Both the position numbers and the translations under genes were made by a program. DNA of 64,000 nt from Chaetomium olivaceum (Eukaryota; Ascomycota; Sordariomycetes; Sordariales; Chaetomiaceae), in the NCBI GenBank assembly GCA_039881045.1, contig JAYWVB010000068.1, forward strand, positions 87,285 through 151,284, in the 5' to 3' direction. The notes beneath the pieces were generated by a model. The model did no database searches, was not told the origin of the DNA, and saw nothing but the letters and a program-made list of their open reading frames with translations. Positions 33,038-43,557 of this stretch are shown here, in pieces (position 1 is the first letter of the stretch; each line of letters opens with the position of its first letter).

Positions 33038-34880
33038 ATGGCGGATATCAAACCAACACCACTCTCGGGTGATGCCCCCCGAAAAGATGAGGCCGTTGTG
33101 CCTACTCCACGCGACCACGGCGTTGTTGCCGTCGAGGCGAAGCACGCGTCGGACAAAGAACACCAGATGTCACTCTTCCAGGCGATCAAGCTTTACCCGA
33201 AAGCCATTGGCTGGTCGGTGTTAGTCTCCTCCACCATTATCATGGAGGGTTATGATCTCGCTCTGCTTGGGAACCTCTACGCCTCCCCTGTTTTCAACAA
33301 GAAATTCGGTCAATATGACGCAGCGGCGGGCAAATATGTCATCTCGGCGGCATGGCAGTCCGGTCTGTCAAACGGGGCTAGAGCAGGGGAGATCTTGGGC
33401 CTCATCTTTGCCGGGTGGACTTCAGATCGCTATGGTTACAAAATAACCACCATTGGATCACTGATTCTGATGATCTGTTTCATCTTTGTCCTCTTCTTCG
33501 CACCCAACGTCCAAGTCTTGGTGGCCGGCGAGGTCCTGTGTGGTGAGTTCAACAATACGGCCTCGTCCAACGAAACGTGTAACATTAACAGTACCGCTCA
33601 GGCATTCCGTGGGGGCTTTTCAGAGCGTGACAGCTGCGTACGCCTCTGAGGTCGCACCTATGCCACTTCGCCCGGTCCTCACAACCTTCATCAACCTGTG
33701 CTGGGTCATTGGACAGTTTTTTGCCGTTGCCGTTAACAAGGGGTCGGTGGGGCGAGACGACGACTACGCCTACAAGATTCCGTTTGCTGTACAATGGGTA
33801 TGGCCCGTCCCCATTCTTGCTGGGATGTTCTTTGCTCCTGAGTTAGTTCCGTCCCGTTCCTTCCTCCATTCCTAACTAGATCCTAATCATGGACCTTTAC
33901 AGATCTCCTTGGTGGTACGTCAGACATGGCAGAAGGGAGGAAGCCAAGAAGTCTTTGTTGCGGTTAACCTCGCGTAACCAACCCGGGTTCGATGCCGATG
34001 AGACCCTCGCCATGATCGAGCATACAAACGAACTAGAGAAAAAGGCCAAGGACGGTGTTCGGTTCCGTGATTGCTTCCAAGGCATCGACCTCCGCCGGAC
34101 CGAGATCGTTGTCGGTATTTGGCTTGTTCAAACATTAGGAGGGCAAAACCTGATGGGATATTTTGCTTACTTCCTGTGCGTAAACTTCGCTCGCGCGTCG
34201 AGTTATCACATGCTTTCTTATCCTTGCTAACATTTGCTAGCACCCAAGCTGGCATGGACGCCAGCAACTCCTTTACCCTGTCGCTCTGCCAATATGCACT
34301 TGGGATCATTGGGACCATCGGATCTTGGTTCCTCATGTCGCGAGTCGGCCGCAGGACGATCCACTTCAGTGGGTTATGTGCACAGCTTACCCTGCTGATC
34401 ATCGTCGGCTGCCTGTCCTTTGGCGATACCAAGGCATCGGTGTGGGCTATCGGTGCGATGCTCATTGTCTTCACTTTCGTCTATGACTTCGCCGTTGGCC
34501 CCGTCACGTATTCCCTCGTTTCTGAGTTGTCATCGACACGACTCAAAGCCAAAACCATCGTGCTGGCGCGCGCAGCATACAACGCCAGCAACATATTTGT
34601 TAACGTCATGACCAACTACCAATTAAGTTCTACCGCGTGGAACTGGGGAGCGCGAACGGCTTTTTTCTGGGCGGGCTCATGCTTGTTGTCCGCCATCTGG
34701 GTGTTTTTTAGGTTACCGGAGCCAAAGGGCAGAACATATGCCGAGTTAGACCTGCTCTTTGAGCAGCGCGTACCGGCGAGACAATTTGCGGGAACAAAGA
34801 TAGACCCGTTCGCACACCCTAGCGAAAAGAGGGTGTCGGGTGAGACGGTGGAGCACGTTGAGAAAGAGAGGTCTGTTTAA
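33038..34880 (+). CDS. MFS alpha-glucoside permease (maltose permease type), one frame break
   Basis: Exons 33038-33542, 33602-33841, 33903-34175 and 34241-34880, with GT-AG introns in compatible phases, give 552 codons if one missing base is allowed for. Sugar-porter marks are GWTSDRYGYK (loop 2-3), VGRRTIH (loop 8-9) and PEPKGRTYAELDLLFE near the C-terminus, the last typical of MAL-type proton symporters. Twelve membrane segments are expected. At the start of exon 2 the conserved GIPWGAFQ block is broken by a -1 change in a G5 run (33611-33615), so the frame shifts. It should import maltose-like sugars for the adjacent alpha-glucosidase. The start at 33038 gives the usual hydrophilic N-terminus. 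Confidence 0.85.
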
Positions 34881-35415
34881 AGTCGCACTAGGGATTACCG
34901 TTTCAGGATAGTCGAGCTGCTGTTAGTGAAAGGGTACACTCTCACCAACACACCAGATCATGCCGTAGGTTATATACACAAAACATTGTCGAATACATCT
35001 TGAGCCAGTGAATGATGAGGTAACATTAAGGAAGTTCAGACATGTTACAACTGTCACCTTGACAGAACTGAATTCCGACCAAGCCGGCTGCCCTGAGTGG
35101 ATAACTCTTCCGGGCGCTGACTACGAGCGGCGATCACTACAGGCCCCGTTCGTATAACGGATTATCCAACCTCAGCACTATTCCCTCGCCGGCGGATGTC
35201 CCAGGGTATTAACCAGGTGCTAGCAGGGATGCTTACAACGCTGCAAATTTGCAAGTATGCCGAATGGTCCGAAGGTTGAAGCCTGTTCCGAATTATGGTA
35301 GGGCAGAAGAATCAAGAGTTAAATTTTGAGCATAAATGTTGAATATCCGTCATTAGACTTTGAGGAACAGGTGAAAGCTACCTTAGTGTTCAGCATTTCA
35401 ACGTCGACAGCAACC
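34881..35415. other. Intergenic, no supported gene
   Basis: The upstream side of the M20 gene. An AT-rich stretch at 34960-35035 stands out slightly. No gene or RNA is seen. Confidence 0.45.
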
Positions 35416-36960
35416 ATGCGTACTTCTCTCCTCTCGATGCCGGTTTTGGGGGCATGCATCGGTGGCCTCGTCCTAGCTGCTGACGTGTCGATCCTTTCCT
35501 CTTATTTAAAGGCCGCCTCCGCAGATGTCTTCCCCGGTCTGAAAGCCATTTCAGTGGACGTCTGGAAAAACCCCGAGATTGGACTCGACGAGCACCATGC
35601 GCACGACCTCGTCGTCGACTACTTCACCAAGGTGCGGCCGAACGAATGGGAGGTAACACCTCACGCTTTTGGCATGCCAACGGCTTGGAAGCTCGAGTTC
35701 GAGTTTCGTACACCCGCCACTCCACCCAACGAAAAGCTGCCCGTCATCGGCTTCATGGCCGAGTATGACGCACTCGTAGGAATCGGTCACGCATGCGGTC
35801 ATAACCAGATTTTGCTCAACGGCCTGGCAGCTGCAAGTATGACACGGGAGGCACTCATCAACCTCGGGATCCCCGCACGTGTGGTAGTCATTGGAACCCC
35901 TGATGAGGAGAACGGGGCGGGCAAGTGTCAACTGCAGAAAGCGAGTGCGTTTGAGGATGCGGATGTCTGGTTCATGGCACATCCAACCAATGCCAACGCG
36001 GTACAGCCCATGAACTCCCGCATCAATGCGTTTTCCGACTTCCGAGCCGCCACCCATCACGAGGCGGTTCGGAAGGCATACGAGGCGCTTGTTGCGGTGC
36101 GCGACCTGGCCGCAGGAGGGTTGCCGGGGACATCGTCATCCGTTGTGCCGGTCGAGGAGGTCGGCATGTTTGAGTGCAACGTCGTGCAAGGCGAAATATC
36201 GCTGGGGATTAATGGGTCGTCGGTCGAGGCCGTTAGGCAAACGGTGTCCTCTATTCTTGACAACACATATCCCGAAGTCTCCTTCACTGCTGCATATGAT
36301 GCCGATGGCGGAGTCAACCTGACGGCCATTGGCCCCGGCGGTCACGCCTCGGAGAGCACTAAGGGGCCACTCGTGTTGACCATAGAGACATTCCGCGCAC
36401 TCTCTAACCAGGATGGTATCTCGTTCTATCTCTCTGGGAACACGACTCTAGGAGCCCTCGACATTATTTTTGACATTCGCTCACGATACACGCACGATAT
36501 TGAATCCGTTTTGAATGCCGTCAAGGCGACCATCGGGGACAAGGCGGAAGCCATCGACACCGACACAGTCTACCCTGCCCTCGAGGTTACACCCTTCATC
36601 CCCGCCCTCTTCACCGAGCTGATGAAATTGCCCGACTTTGGGTCGCAGACGAACTGGCCCATCTCGACCTTTGCGCCTGCGTCTAGCGACGCCGGGTGTG
36701 TACAAAACGCCGTCGTCGACCCAAATACGCGTGCACTCCTCGGCGCAGATAAGGTTATTTTTCATCCAAATTTCAATATCTGCGCCCCGGAAGGCGAGTG
36801 TGCGTTCAACCATGAACCCGACTTTCATGGTGTTGCTGGAACCGAATACAGCTACACCCGGACGGAGGTCGTTGCGCGTGGGTTGGCACATCTGGCCGTG
36901 CAGTTGCTCAACGATCCAGCCATGATGGCCAATGCGACAGCTGTTCTCGTCACTCAATGA
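35416..36960 (+). CDS. Secreted M20 family amidohydrolase/dipeptidase (M20D-like)
   Basis: An intronless gene. The frame opens at 35326, but the start at 35416 gives a signal peptide (MRTSLLSMPVLGACIGGLVL AAD), so the protein has 514 residues. The metal-binding core is visible as MAEYDAL, GHACGHN (about residues 124-130) and TPDEENG (161-167). A later GPGGHASEST matches the dimerisation/metal region. Family members hydrolyse N-acyl amino acids or dipeptides using a divalent metal. The closest named type by motif is the 'peptidase M20 domain-containing 2' group. A secretory signal on such a protein is less common. Probable N-glycosylation sites (NLT, NTT, NGS) fit an extracellular location. 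Confidence 0.85.
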   Translation: MRTSLLSMPVLGACIGGLVLAADVSILSSYLKAASADVFPGLKAISVDVWKNPEIGLDEHHAHDLVVDYFTKVRPNEWEVTPHAFGMPTAWKLEFEFRTPATPPNEKLPVIGFMAEYDALVGIGHACGHNQILLNGLAAASMTREALINLGIPARVVVIGTPDEENGAGKCQLQKASAFEDADVWFMAHPTNANAVQPMNSRINAFSDFRAATHHEAVRKAYEALVAVRDLAAGGLPGTSSSVVPVEEVGMFECNVVQGEISLGINGSSVEAVRQTVSSILDNTYPEVSFTAAYDADGGVNLTAIGPGGHASESTKGPLVLTIETFRALSNQDGISFYLSGNTTLGALDIIFDIRSRYTHDIESVLNAVKATIGDKAEAIDTDTVYPALEVTPFIPALFTELMKLPDFGSQTNWPISTFAPASSDAGCVQNAVVDPNTRALLGADKVIFHPNFNICAPEGECAFNHEPDFHGVAGTEYSYTRTEVVARGLAHLAVQLLNDPAMMANATAVLVTQ

Positions 36961-37125
36961 CACATGAGGTACATACCTAGGCAAACATGAAAGGAGAGGA
37001 ATGGGGTTGAATGGCCGAGGAAGGGGCAGAGAAAGGGAACGAAATTTATTAAGCCAATTGGTAGAGCTGCTTCAATTATAACATTACAATCGGTCTCTAT
37101 AAAAGGCCACGGGTGAAAGTTGCGC

Positions 37126-38893
37126 CTAGTTCCTCTTCACCTTCCGTGCCTTAGCCATCCTCGCGGCCTTTCCCACCTTGCACCGGCTGACCTCTGTCAA
37201 CCGCCCGTCCAGCGCGATGTCAATGGGCGAGGTAGACTCAATATGTCTCACTAGGACCTCATCCATCGTGTCCAGGATCACTAGGTTCTCAAACGGGGGA
37301 CTGAACATGTTGTCACCACCGCCAGCCACAAAGTCAACGGTGACGACCTTGTACTCAATCGTCTTATCAAGGGGCTTGTCCCCAATGGTCACCGAGACGA
37401 GCACATTGCTCGTGCTGTTCTTCGAAGCCGGGCCGTACTCGATGCGAATGCCGCGGGAGACCTGCAGGTACGACGTGACTGCTTTCCCGTTGTTCACGTT
37501 GACGCGGGAGATGATGCCCTCCAAGACCTCCCACAGCCTTTCGCCCGAGAGCGTCACTTCGACCACCGCATTGCTAAAGGGAAAGGCCGTTAGAACTTCG
37601 CCACGGGTGATGGGGCCCTCGTCGATAGTGGCCCTGACACCGCCCGCATTGATCAGAGCGAAGGCGGGCGCGGTCTCCTCTGGCGTGGTGGCATTGATGC
37701 GGTAGGTGAGCAAAGCACTGTGAGTTTTAGCATACGTTGATTCCTCCCGAGGGTTCTTTAGCTCTTGTTCGAGGCATGGTAAGTACTTACTCCGCGACGA
37801 AATCACCTAGCAGGCATTCCTTTTGCTGGCACGTCGACTGGTCGAGGACCACGTTGGTAAAACCGACTTCCTCCTTCGCGTATTCTTCAAAAGGGCCCCG
37901 CCACGCGTCAATCTGCTCTTGCAGGTCCTCGTCCTGCGCCGTCGTGTTGGTGAGATGAATAGGGGCGCCGTGGTATGACAACACCTTGCCCTGGGCGTCG
38001 TAGGTCACATCAATGTAACCCAAGTACTCACCCCAACGGTACGCGGTCACAATGAATACCTCATCGCCGTCCTTGTTCTCCACGATGGTCGGGTATGGGC
38101 CGACGGCACCCTCAAAGTCTCCTAGGGGTGTGTGGCTATGTCCGCCCATGATCAAATGCAGGCCCGTAGTCTCCCGGGCTAGGCGTTGGTCCTCATCATA
38201 ACCGATGTGAGTGATGGCGGCGAGACGGGTGATATTGGTTGTTGAGCGAATCAGGTCAATGGTGTCTTGCACCGCCGCGACCGGGTCAGTAAACTTGGTG
38301 CCCTTGCCGGGCGAGGAAATGCCTGGTGTCGTCTCGGTCGTAACACCAATGACGGCCAGGTCATACTGCGGAAAGATGTGGAAGGGCTTGATGGTGCGGT
38401 TGAGAACCGCGTGGTCCGAGACGATGTTGGCGCTCACGATGGGGAAGGTCAGGTTCTCGAGGAACTCGCCAAGGTGGTCATCCCCTCGGTCAAACTCGTG
38501 GTTGCCCAGTGTCATTGCGTCAAAGCCGATTTGGTTGAGGGTCTCGGCAATCTTCTCCCCACCGTAAAAGGAGAAGAACATGGTGCCTTGGAACTCGTCG
38601 CCTATGTTGAGCAGGAGAGAGTCTGGGTGCGATGGTCGCGTCTCCTTGAGCACCGTCTTGATGCGCGCATAGCCGCCAAAGCAGCCACGCTCCGGCCTTG
38701 TGCAGTCCGTACCAGACGATGAAAATTCGTCCAGGTGCGCGTGCACATCGTTAATGTGGTAAAATGAGATGTTGTAGTTGCCAGCATCGTCGATGAACCG
38801 CTTGTTCAGCTTATGACTGACGAGGCGATCTTCCTGAGCCGCGAAAGCGGTGCCGAGAAGGCAGGCAGCGGTAACAACAAACTTCATGGTCAT
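37126..38893 (-). CDS. Secreted 5'-nucleotidase (metallophosphoesterase, UshA type)
   Basis: Exons 38893-37791 and 37717-37126 encode 564 residues; the intron runs gtaagt to cacag. MKFVVTAACLLGTAFAA is a signal peptide. The metallophosphoesterase domain shows INDVHAHLDE, GDEFQG, LGNHEFDRG, ITHIGYDED and GGHSHTPLG, which bind two metals. The C-terminal nucleotidase domain shows INAGGVRATI and VDFVAGGGDNMF (substrate-binding region). It should release phosphate from extracellular nucleotides. A basic tail (KVGKAARMAKARKVKRN) replaces the hydrophobic end expected for a GPI anchor, so it is probably soluble. It converges with the M20 gene at 165 bases. No defect is seen. Confidence 0.9.
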
Positions 38894-40009
38894 GATAGGT
38901 TGCGCTGCGCAAAGGTTGTCAGCAGACGTGAAATGTGCGGGATGCGATGTCGCGGGCAGATCGCCGGGTCTTGACGTGGCACTGTCGGTGGCTCCAGAGA
39001 TCGCAACAAGTTCACTGGTGCCTGCAGTGTAACCACAGAGGCAGTCCCGTTCATATATCGACTTTGTCTCGGATTCCTCAAGCGGATTTGCCGCTTGCCG
39101 TCTTCGCAGACCCGTGTCGCTGGGGCGGGTCCCGACAGCGCCCCTTGCTTGTTCTGACCTTGGCGAGGAAATGGCCCAAATAGTAAAAAGAGACTGAAAG
39201 CAAAGTAAAGGATTCTAAGAAACGGACCTACAGTTATTGGGTTACTTTCTCTTCTTTTTGCTCACGCTTTCCGTTTCTCCTTCTCCTTTGCTGACTTATT
39301 TTCCGCCTGTGAACCGGGCCGATATTCTGTCCTGTGTAAGCCTGGCGAAGATTCGGCGCTAGCGAACAAACAAGGGTTGAGTTTAACCTCTTAAAACGCT
39401 CGATCCGCGTCGACGTCCCTCGGCCGTCGGATTTTCATGCGTTGTTACCTTCCCCTTTCGGGACCGGGTTGCCATCGTTGGTCACTCCTGGCCGTGGGGC
39501 AAATTGCAACCTGCCAATCTCCGCTAACAGTCAATGATCTCCATAGGATCGACACGTGGGAGGGGAAACGTCCCACGTGCAACGGCCTCACCCCTGGATT
39601 TGACGATGCCACGGTCACGGGCTGAGGATATTTAACTGATGAGTCCTGTCAAGACGCCGCGAAGATGCGGAATAACAGTACATGAATTATTCCCGGGCCA
39701 ACCCACTTGCCCATCAGGTCATCCATCGAGGTACTGCAAGTGAACCGGGGTCTTGAAGGTTGACAAGCGAACTCCCTTCAAAAATGCGTTAGTTAACGAC
39801 CTCGGGTTGTAAAGTGTATTGTTGTATCACCTAGCCTAGAGCCGGTGACCGAAGTAAATCAGGGCCTTAATGGTGTCTGCAACTATGAAATGTAGAGAAA
39901 GCTTTCCTACATTTGTTATTTTAGCTACGTCCCAACCTTATTTCGACGGAGAACGTAAACGACAGCTAGATAAGAAAGTAGCTAAACACCTATGTACCTT
40001 GAGTCCGGG
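38894..40009. other. Intergenic, no supported gene
   Basis: The first 200 bases are the nucleotidase promoter. AT content rises from about 39,640 toward the LINE. No gene is supported; small plus-strand frames at 39437-39625 and 39870-40301 look random or run into the LINE 3' end. Confidence 0.45.
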
Positions 40010-40025
40010 CACAGTCCATGATATA
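40010..40025. repeat. Target-site duplication of LINE-A, left copy
   Basis: cacagtccatgatata is repeated perfectly at 51446-51461, on either side of the LINE. Sixteen bases is a usual length for a LINE target duplication. Confidence 0.9.
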
Positions 40026-40203
40026 TTATTATTATTTCCTACACCGATATGCCCTGGGGCGCGCCGGTCCTTCTACTGCTATTTACAAAGGAAACCGTAC
40101 CGTATAGGCCGGATAAAAACCTCTGTCTACCACTTTGAGACAACAATCTATGAATCCGTCATACTGCAAAAGAAAGGAGGCCCTTTGCCGGCCTCCGTGC
40201 CCT

Positions 40204-42376
40204 CTAGCCCTCCCCATCCACTGTTTCTAGCTCCAGCCTTCTGGCTAGGCTATACTCCAGTAGCCGGCCAGAGTCCATCAGCCAGCCAAGGACCTTCCTA
40301 ACAAATCTTCTGCTCCGGGCCCTCCTCCGTAATACGGTTTGTAGGTCCCGATGTGACCGAATCTCTCTGCCGTCCCACGGCCTTTGTAACGGCGGGTCGG
40401 GGCACCAAACCACCAAGTGCTCCACTGTCTCCCTGCCTCTCCCGCACTCGCAATAGGGGGTACGGACCTCCGGGACTTTCACCCTGAACAGGTAGTCCCG
40501 GAGGCCTATATCCCCGATACGGGCCTGGGAAAGGAGGGAGCTCTGCGCCTTTGTAAGACCTTCGTGTCTCATCAGAGCTTTGTCGGTAAATAAGAGGGCT
40601 GGGGGGTCTTCGTCGGCTATCCTCCTGTTTAATACCCTCTGTCGAGTAGTACTTTGTTGACTAGCTCTCTGTTGTTCCCACCGGGCCTGCCAGGCCAGTT
40701 CGACCACCTCCTTGGTATTCGACCCCCTATCCTTCCCCCCGATCTTCCATTTGTAGTTAACCCACTGGGCCACTACACTAGCGGCTAGTTCAGTGGGCGT
40801 GGGGCTCTGCGGGCCCTGACGGGGCCTCCGGCCTCGGGTTTTCCTCCTCTTGTTGAACCTTCGGTAGACCTTATTGCAGGCCTCAGTGATGAGATGCCCC
40901 GTGGTTATTCTCTCGGCCTCCGGCCCAGCCCCTGATTGTAGGGCCTGCTTCTGTAGCCGGCCCTCGAAGTCGGCCAGCCGCTTGTTGAGATATAAGTCTA
41001 GCGGTGGCACCCAGGCCTCTGTTTCTAAGCACCGAATAGGAGCTGACTTGTATGCCCCTACTACTATTCGAAGGCTCCTGTTCTGAGCTTTTGACAAGAC
41101 CTTTGCAGGCCCCTTCGGCCCTGTAGCTCTTGGAGCTGTTGGTTGGTGGAAGCTGGAGGCTCCGTAAGCTATGGCACTGCGGATGCACTTTACGTAGACC
41201 TCCCGAGCCCTGGATAGGCTCGGGCCCCACGTCTTTGCTGCAATCCTCGATAAGGCGAAATCTTGGGTTTTGAGTTTCCGTTCCACAGCTTGTTGGTGCG
41301 CCCTCCATGATAGCTTCCAGTCCAGCCAGACGCCTAGAAACCGAGCCGATTCCACTGGCTTAACTGTGCTGTAGCCACTAGCCCCTGGGTGGGCCAGGGC
41401 CACCGGGTTCTCCCACTGTCTCCGACCTTTGTTGAAGTGAATTAATTCGCACTTTTGGGGTGCAAACGCCATCCCCCGGGTACCAGCCCACTGCAAGCAG
41501 GTCTTCCAAGCTTTTTCTAGTTGCTGTGTATTGGCCTCTGGGTTCTTTCCAAAGGCCAGTAGGTTTGTGTCGTCTGCGAACCCTACTATGCTAACCAGTG
41601 GATGAGCTGTTTTCAGGGCCTGATATAGGGAGGCAATGTAGAGGATAAATAGGATCGGGGATAGTGGTGAGCCCTGGGGGACTCCCGCTATGACTGGGAT
41701 GTCCTCTGTTTTCTGGCCGTCGAAGTGGAGGATCGCAACTCTGTTACTTAACCACGCCTTCACCCACAGAACCACCCACTGTGGGTAACCCTGTAGCCGA
41801 AGAGTGGCTAGTAGCCGGGTGTGGTTGACGGTGTCGAATGCCCCTGAGATATCCAGCTGTAGAAGGGAGGCGGTTGCTTTCTGCCGCCAGGCCTCCTGGA
41901 CTTGGGCTACGACTAGCCGAATCGCTACTTCTGTTGACCTATGCTCTCGGTTTCCCATCTGCTCCGCTGGTAGTAGGCCGTAGGCCTCTGCAGCACTAGT
42001 AATCCTCTTTGCTACCAGTGCTTCTATGACCTTCCCAACTGTAGGTAGGAGGGCTATAGGCCTGTAACCTCCTGGAGTTCGGTAGGTACTCGGCTCTTTT
42101 CCGGGCTTTTGTAGGACAACTGTTTTGGCTCTCTTGAATGTTTCTGGAAACCATCCGATCCGGAAACACGCCTCCGTGAGAACCGCTAGCACCTTGAACA
42201 GTGGGCGCCCACAGGCCTTAAGAAGGCCTATAGGTAAGTCGTCCTCGCCTGGAGCCTTCCAAGGACTAATCTTCGAAAGGACTGCCCTAACATCACCCAC
42301 TGTAACCTTTTCCTCTATATTGAACTTCGGAACCCACTGTTCTAGCAGGTCCGGGTCCTCTATGTCAGAAAGGTCA
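40204..42376 (-). CDS. LINE-A ORF2, reverse transcriptase and C-terminal part
   Basis: An uninterrupted frame of more than 700 codons. SPWKAPGEDDLP, GYRPIALLPTVGK, LLQLDISGAFDTVNH, VPQGSPLSPILFILYI and GFADDTNLLA (the catalytic FADD box) mark the reverse transcriptase. A cysteine/histidine motif YCECGRGRETVEHLVVWC near the C-terminus is the usual LINE zinc knuckle. Reading back across the nested element, the frame joins exactly to the endonuclease half at the GGTCA duplication (PEADL then SDIEDPDLLEQW). The long open frame suggests this half decayed little. Confidence 0.88.
42372..42376. repeat. Target-site duplication of the chromovirus, left copy
   Basis: GGTCA directly before the left LTR is repeated at 50202-50206 directly after the right LTR. 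Five bases is the expected length for Ty3/gypsy integration. Confidence 0.92.
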
Positions 42377-42833
42377 TGTGACGAACCTCTCCTGGACCTC
42401 GTCCTGTTAGGGTTCAGTCTGATTGAAGGTGTCTTGCAAAGGTACTAGGTTCGGTGCAGCCAAAAGGTGCACAACAAAGACTTGTCTCAACAGTAGGCTC
42501 TCGAGCTTGTAGCGAACTGTAGTTGTGATTGCTAACTGGAGAACTCCCAGAGCTCTCCAGAACGAGTGACTATATACTATCTAATTCCTGGGTGCTCAGT
42601 GTGCTCAGTGTTTCTTCCTTTCTGAGGTCACTGATCACACTGATCACTTCCCTGTATTCCTGTGTTCTGATTGGTTATGCTTCTTCCTGTGCTCAGTGTG
42701 CTCAGTACACTTGCTAGTTGCTTGGCGACTGAGCTCACTGATCACCTCCTTTCTTCTTTGATTGGTCCGTTCATCGCGACCAGCTCGGGGCGTCCCGCGC
42801 CCCGAGGCCCCACCTGTTGGCATATTCGTGACA
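42377..42833 (-). repeat. 3' LTR of the chromovirus (left)
   Basis: 457 bp, starting tgtgacgaacc and ending ttcgtgaca on the plus strand. It is identical to the right LTR except for C4 instead of C3 near 42800-42803. Short direct repeats of tgctcagtg and several TGATCA palindromes lie in the U3 part and may be control elements. Confidence 0.95.
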
Positions 42834-42855
42834 CGATGCCCCTCCTCCAGGGTCG
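42834..42855 (-). other. Candidate polypurine tract of the chromovirus
   Basis: On the sense (minus) strand the bases just before the 3' LTR read ctggaggaggggcatcg. The ggaggagggg block is the likely RNase H-resistant primer for plus-strand DNA synthesis, five bases from the LTR. Confidence 0.5.
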
Positions 42856-42962
42856 ACGTCCCGTCGGCCGCATTCTCTTGCCGACTTCCTGAAATAGTGC
42901 CAACAGTCCCCAATCACATTCGGTTAGTAGGTTCTCTTGTTCTCCCCACTCATTCCTCCACC

Positions 42963-43550
42963 ATGACTGACGGTATAAGAAAGCGAAAACAAAAGCGGAA
43001 ACAAAAATCTAGCACCGAGCGCCGTCGTACTCGTGCAATTTTATCCAATCTTGTTGGTACCGAAATGGTGAGGTGTACTCGCTGCAGGGAGAAGAAACTT
43101 CCCGATTGCAAGGTTTCCGACAATTCCGACGTCTGTGGCAACTGCCTTGACGCGGGCAATCATCTATGTGACGCTTTTGGGTACAGCGATTCGACCGTCC
43201 GCCGCATCGTTGACGAGGAGCGCGATCTGGACGAAAAAGAGCGTGTTGCGACGGAGGCTATCCGAAATGCCAACCGTATTCTTGGGGAGTTGGAGGCTGC
43301 GCGTCGGGACGCGAGCCATGCCTTGATGACGGCCTTGGAAAAGGCGGACCGTCTGCGGGTCCAGCGTCTGGCCTTGAAGCGCAAGGCTTTGGCGATGTTT
43401 GACCAGGAGGGAGAAGTGTTGGCGGAGCAAGAACGCCGGGAGGCTGCTGCTGGGCAACCGTCTTCTTCGGGTGCTGCTGGCGTTCCTCCTCCTTCCTCCC
43501 CTTGGGTTCAAAAGTCTGTCTTCCCTGGTCACACTGAGCATTCTCGCTGA
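42963..43550 (+). CDS. Antisense ORF of the chromovirus: zinc-cluster/coiled-coil protein
   Basis: A 195-codon frame runs opposite to gag-pol, between the end of pol (43558) and the 3' LTR. The start at 42963 sits in a good context (cctccaccATGac). The N-terminus is very basic (IRKRKQKRKQK), probably a nuclear signal. Six cysteines follow as CTRCREKKLPDC and CGNCLDAGNHLC (CX2CX7C, eight residues, CX2CX7C), close to but not equal to a fungal Zn2Cys6 cluster. A long charged helix (VRRIVDEERDLDEKERVATE onward) is probably a coiled coil, and the C-terminus is Ser/Pro-rich. Codon use looks like real coding sequence. The stop is 7 bases from the pol stop. Function unknown; a DNA-binding regulator of the element is a guess. 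Confidence 0.75.
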   Translation: MTDGIRKRKQKRKQKSSTERRRTRAILSNLVGTEMVRCTRCREKKLPDCKVSDNSDVCGNCLDAGNHLCDAFGYSDSTVRRIVDEERDLDEKERVATEAIRNANRILGELEAARRDASHALMTALEKADRLRVQRLALKRKALAMFDQEGEVLAEQERREAAAGQPSSSGAAGVPPPSSPWVQKSVFPGHTEHSR

Positions 43551-43557
43551 CAGTGCC

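Noticed and set aside
37096..37103. TATAAAAG as a promoter
   Set aside because: It lies in the 3' region between two convergent genes, with no coding start downstream in the right place.
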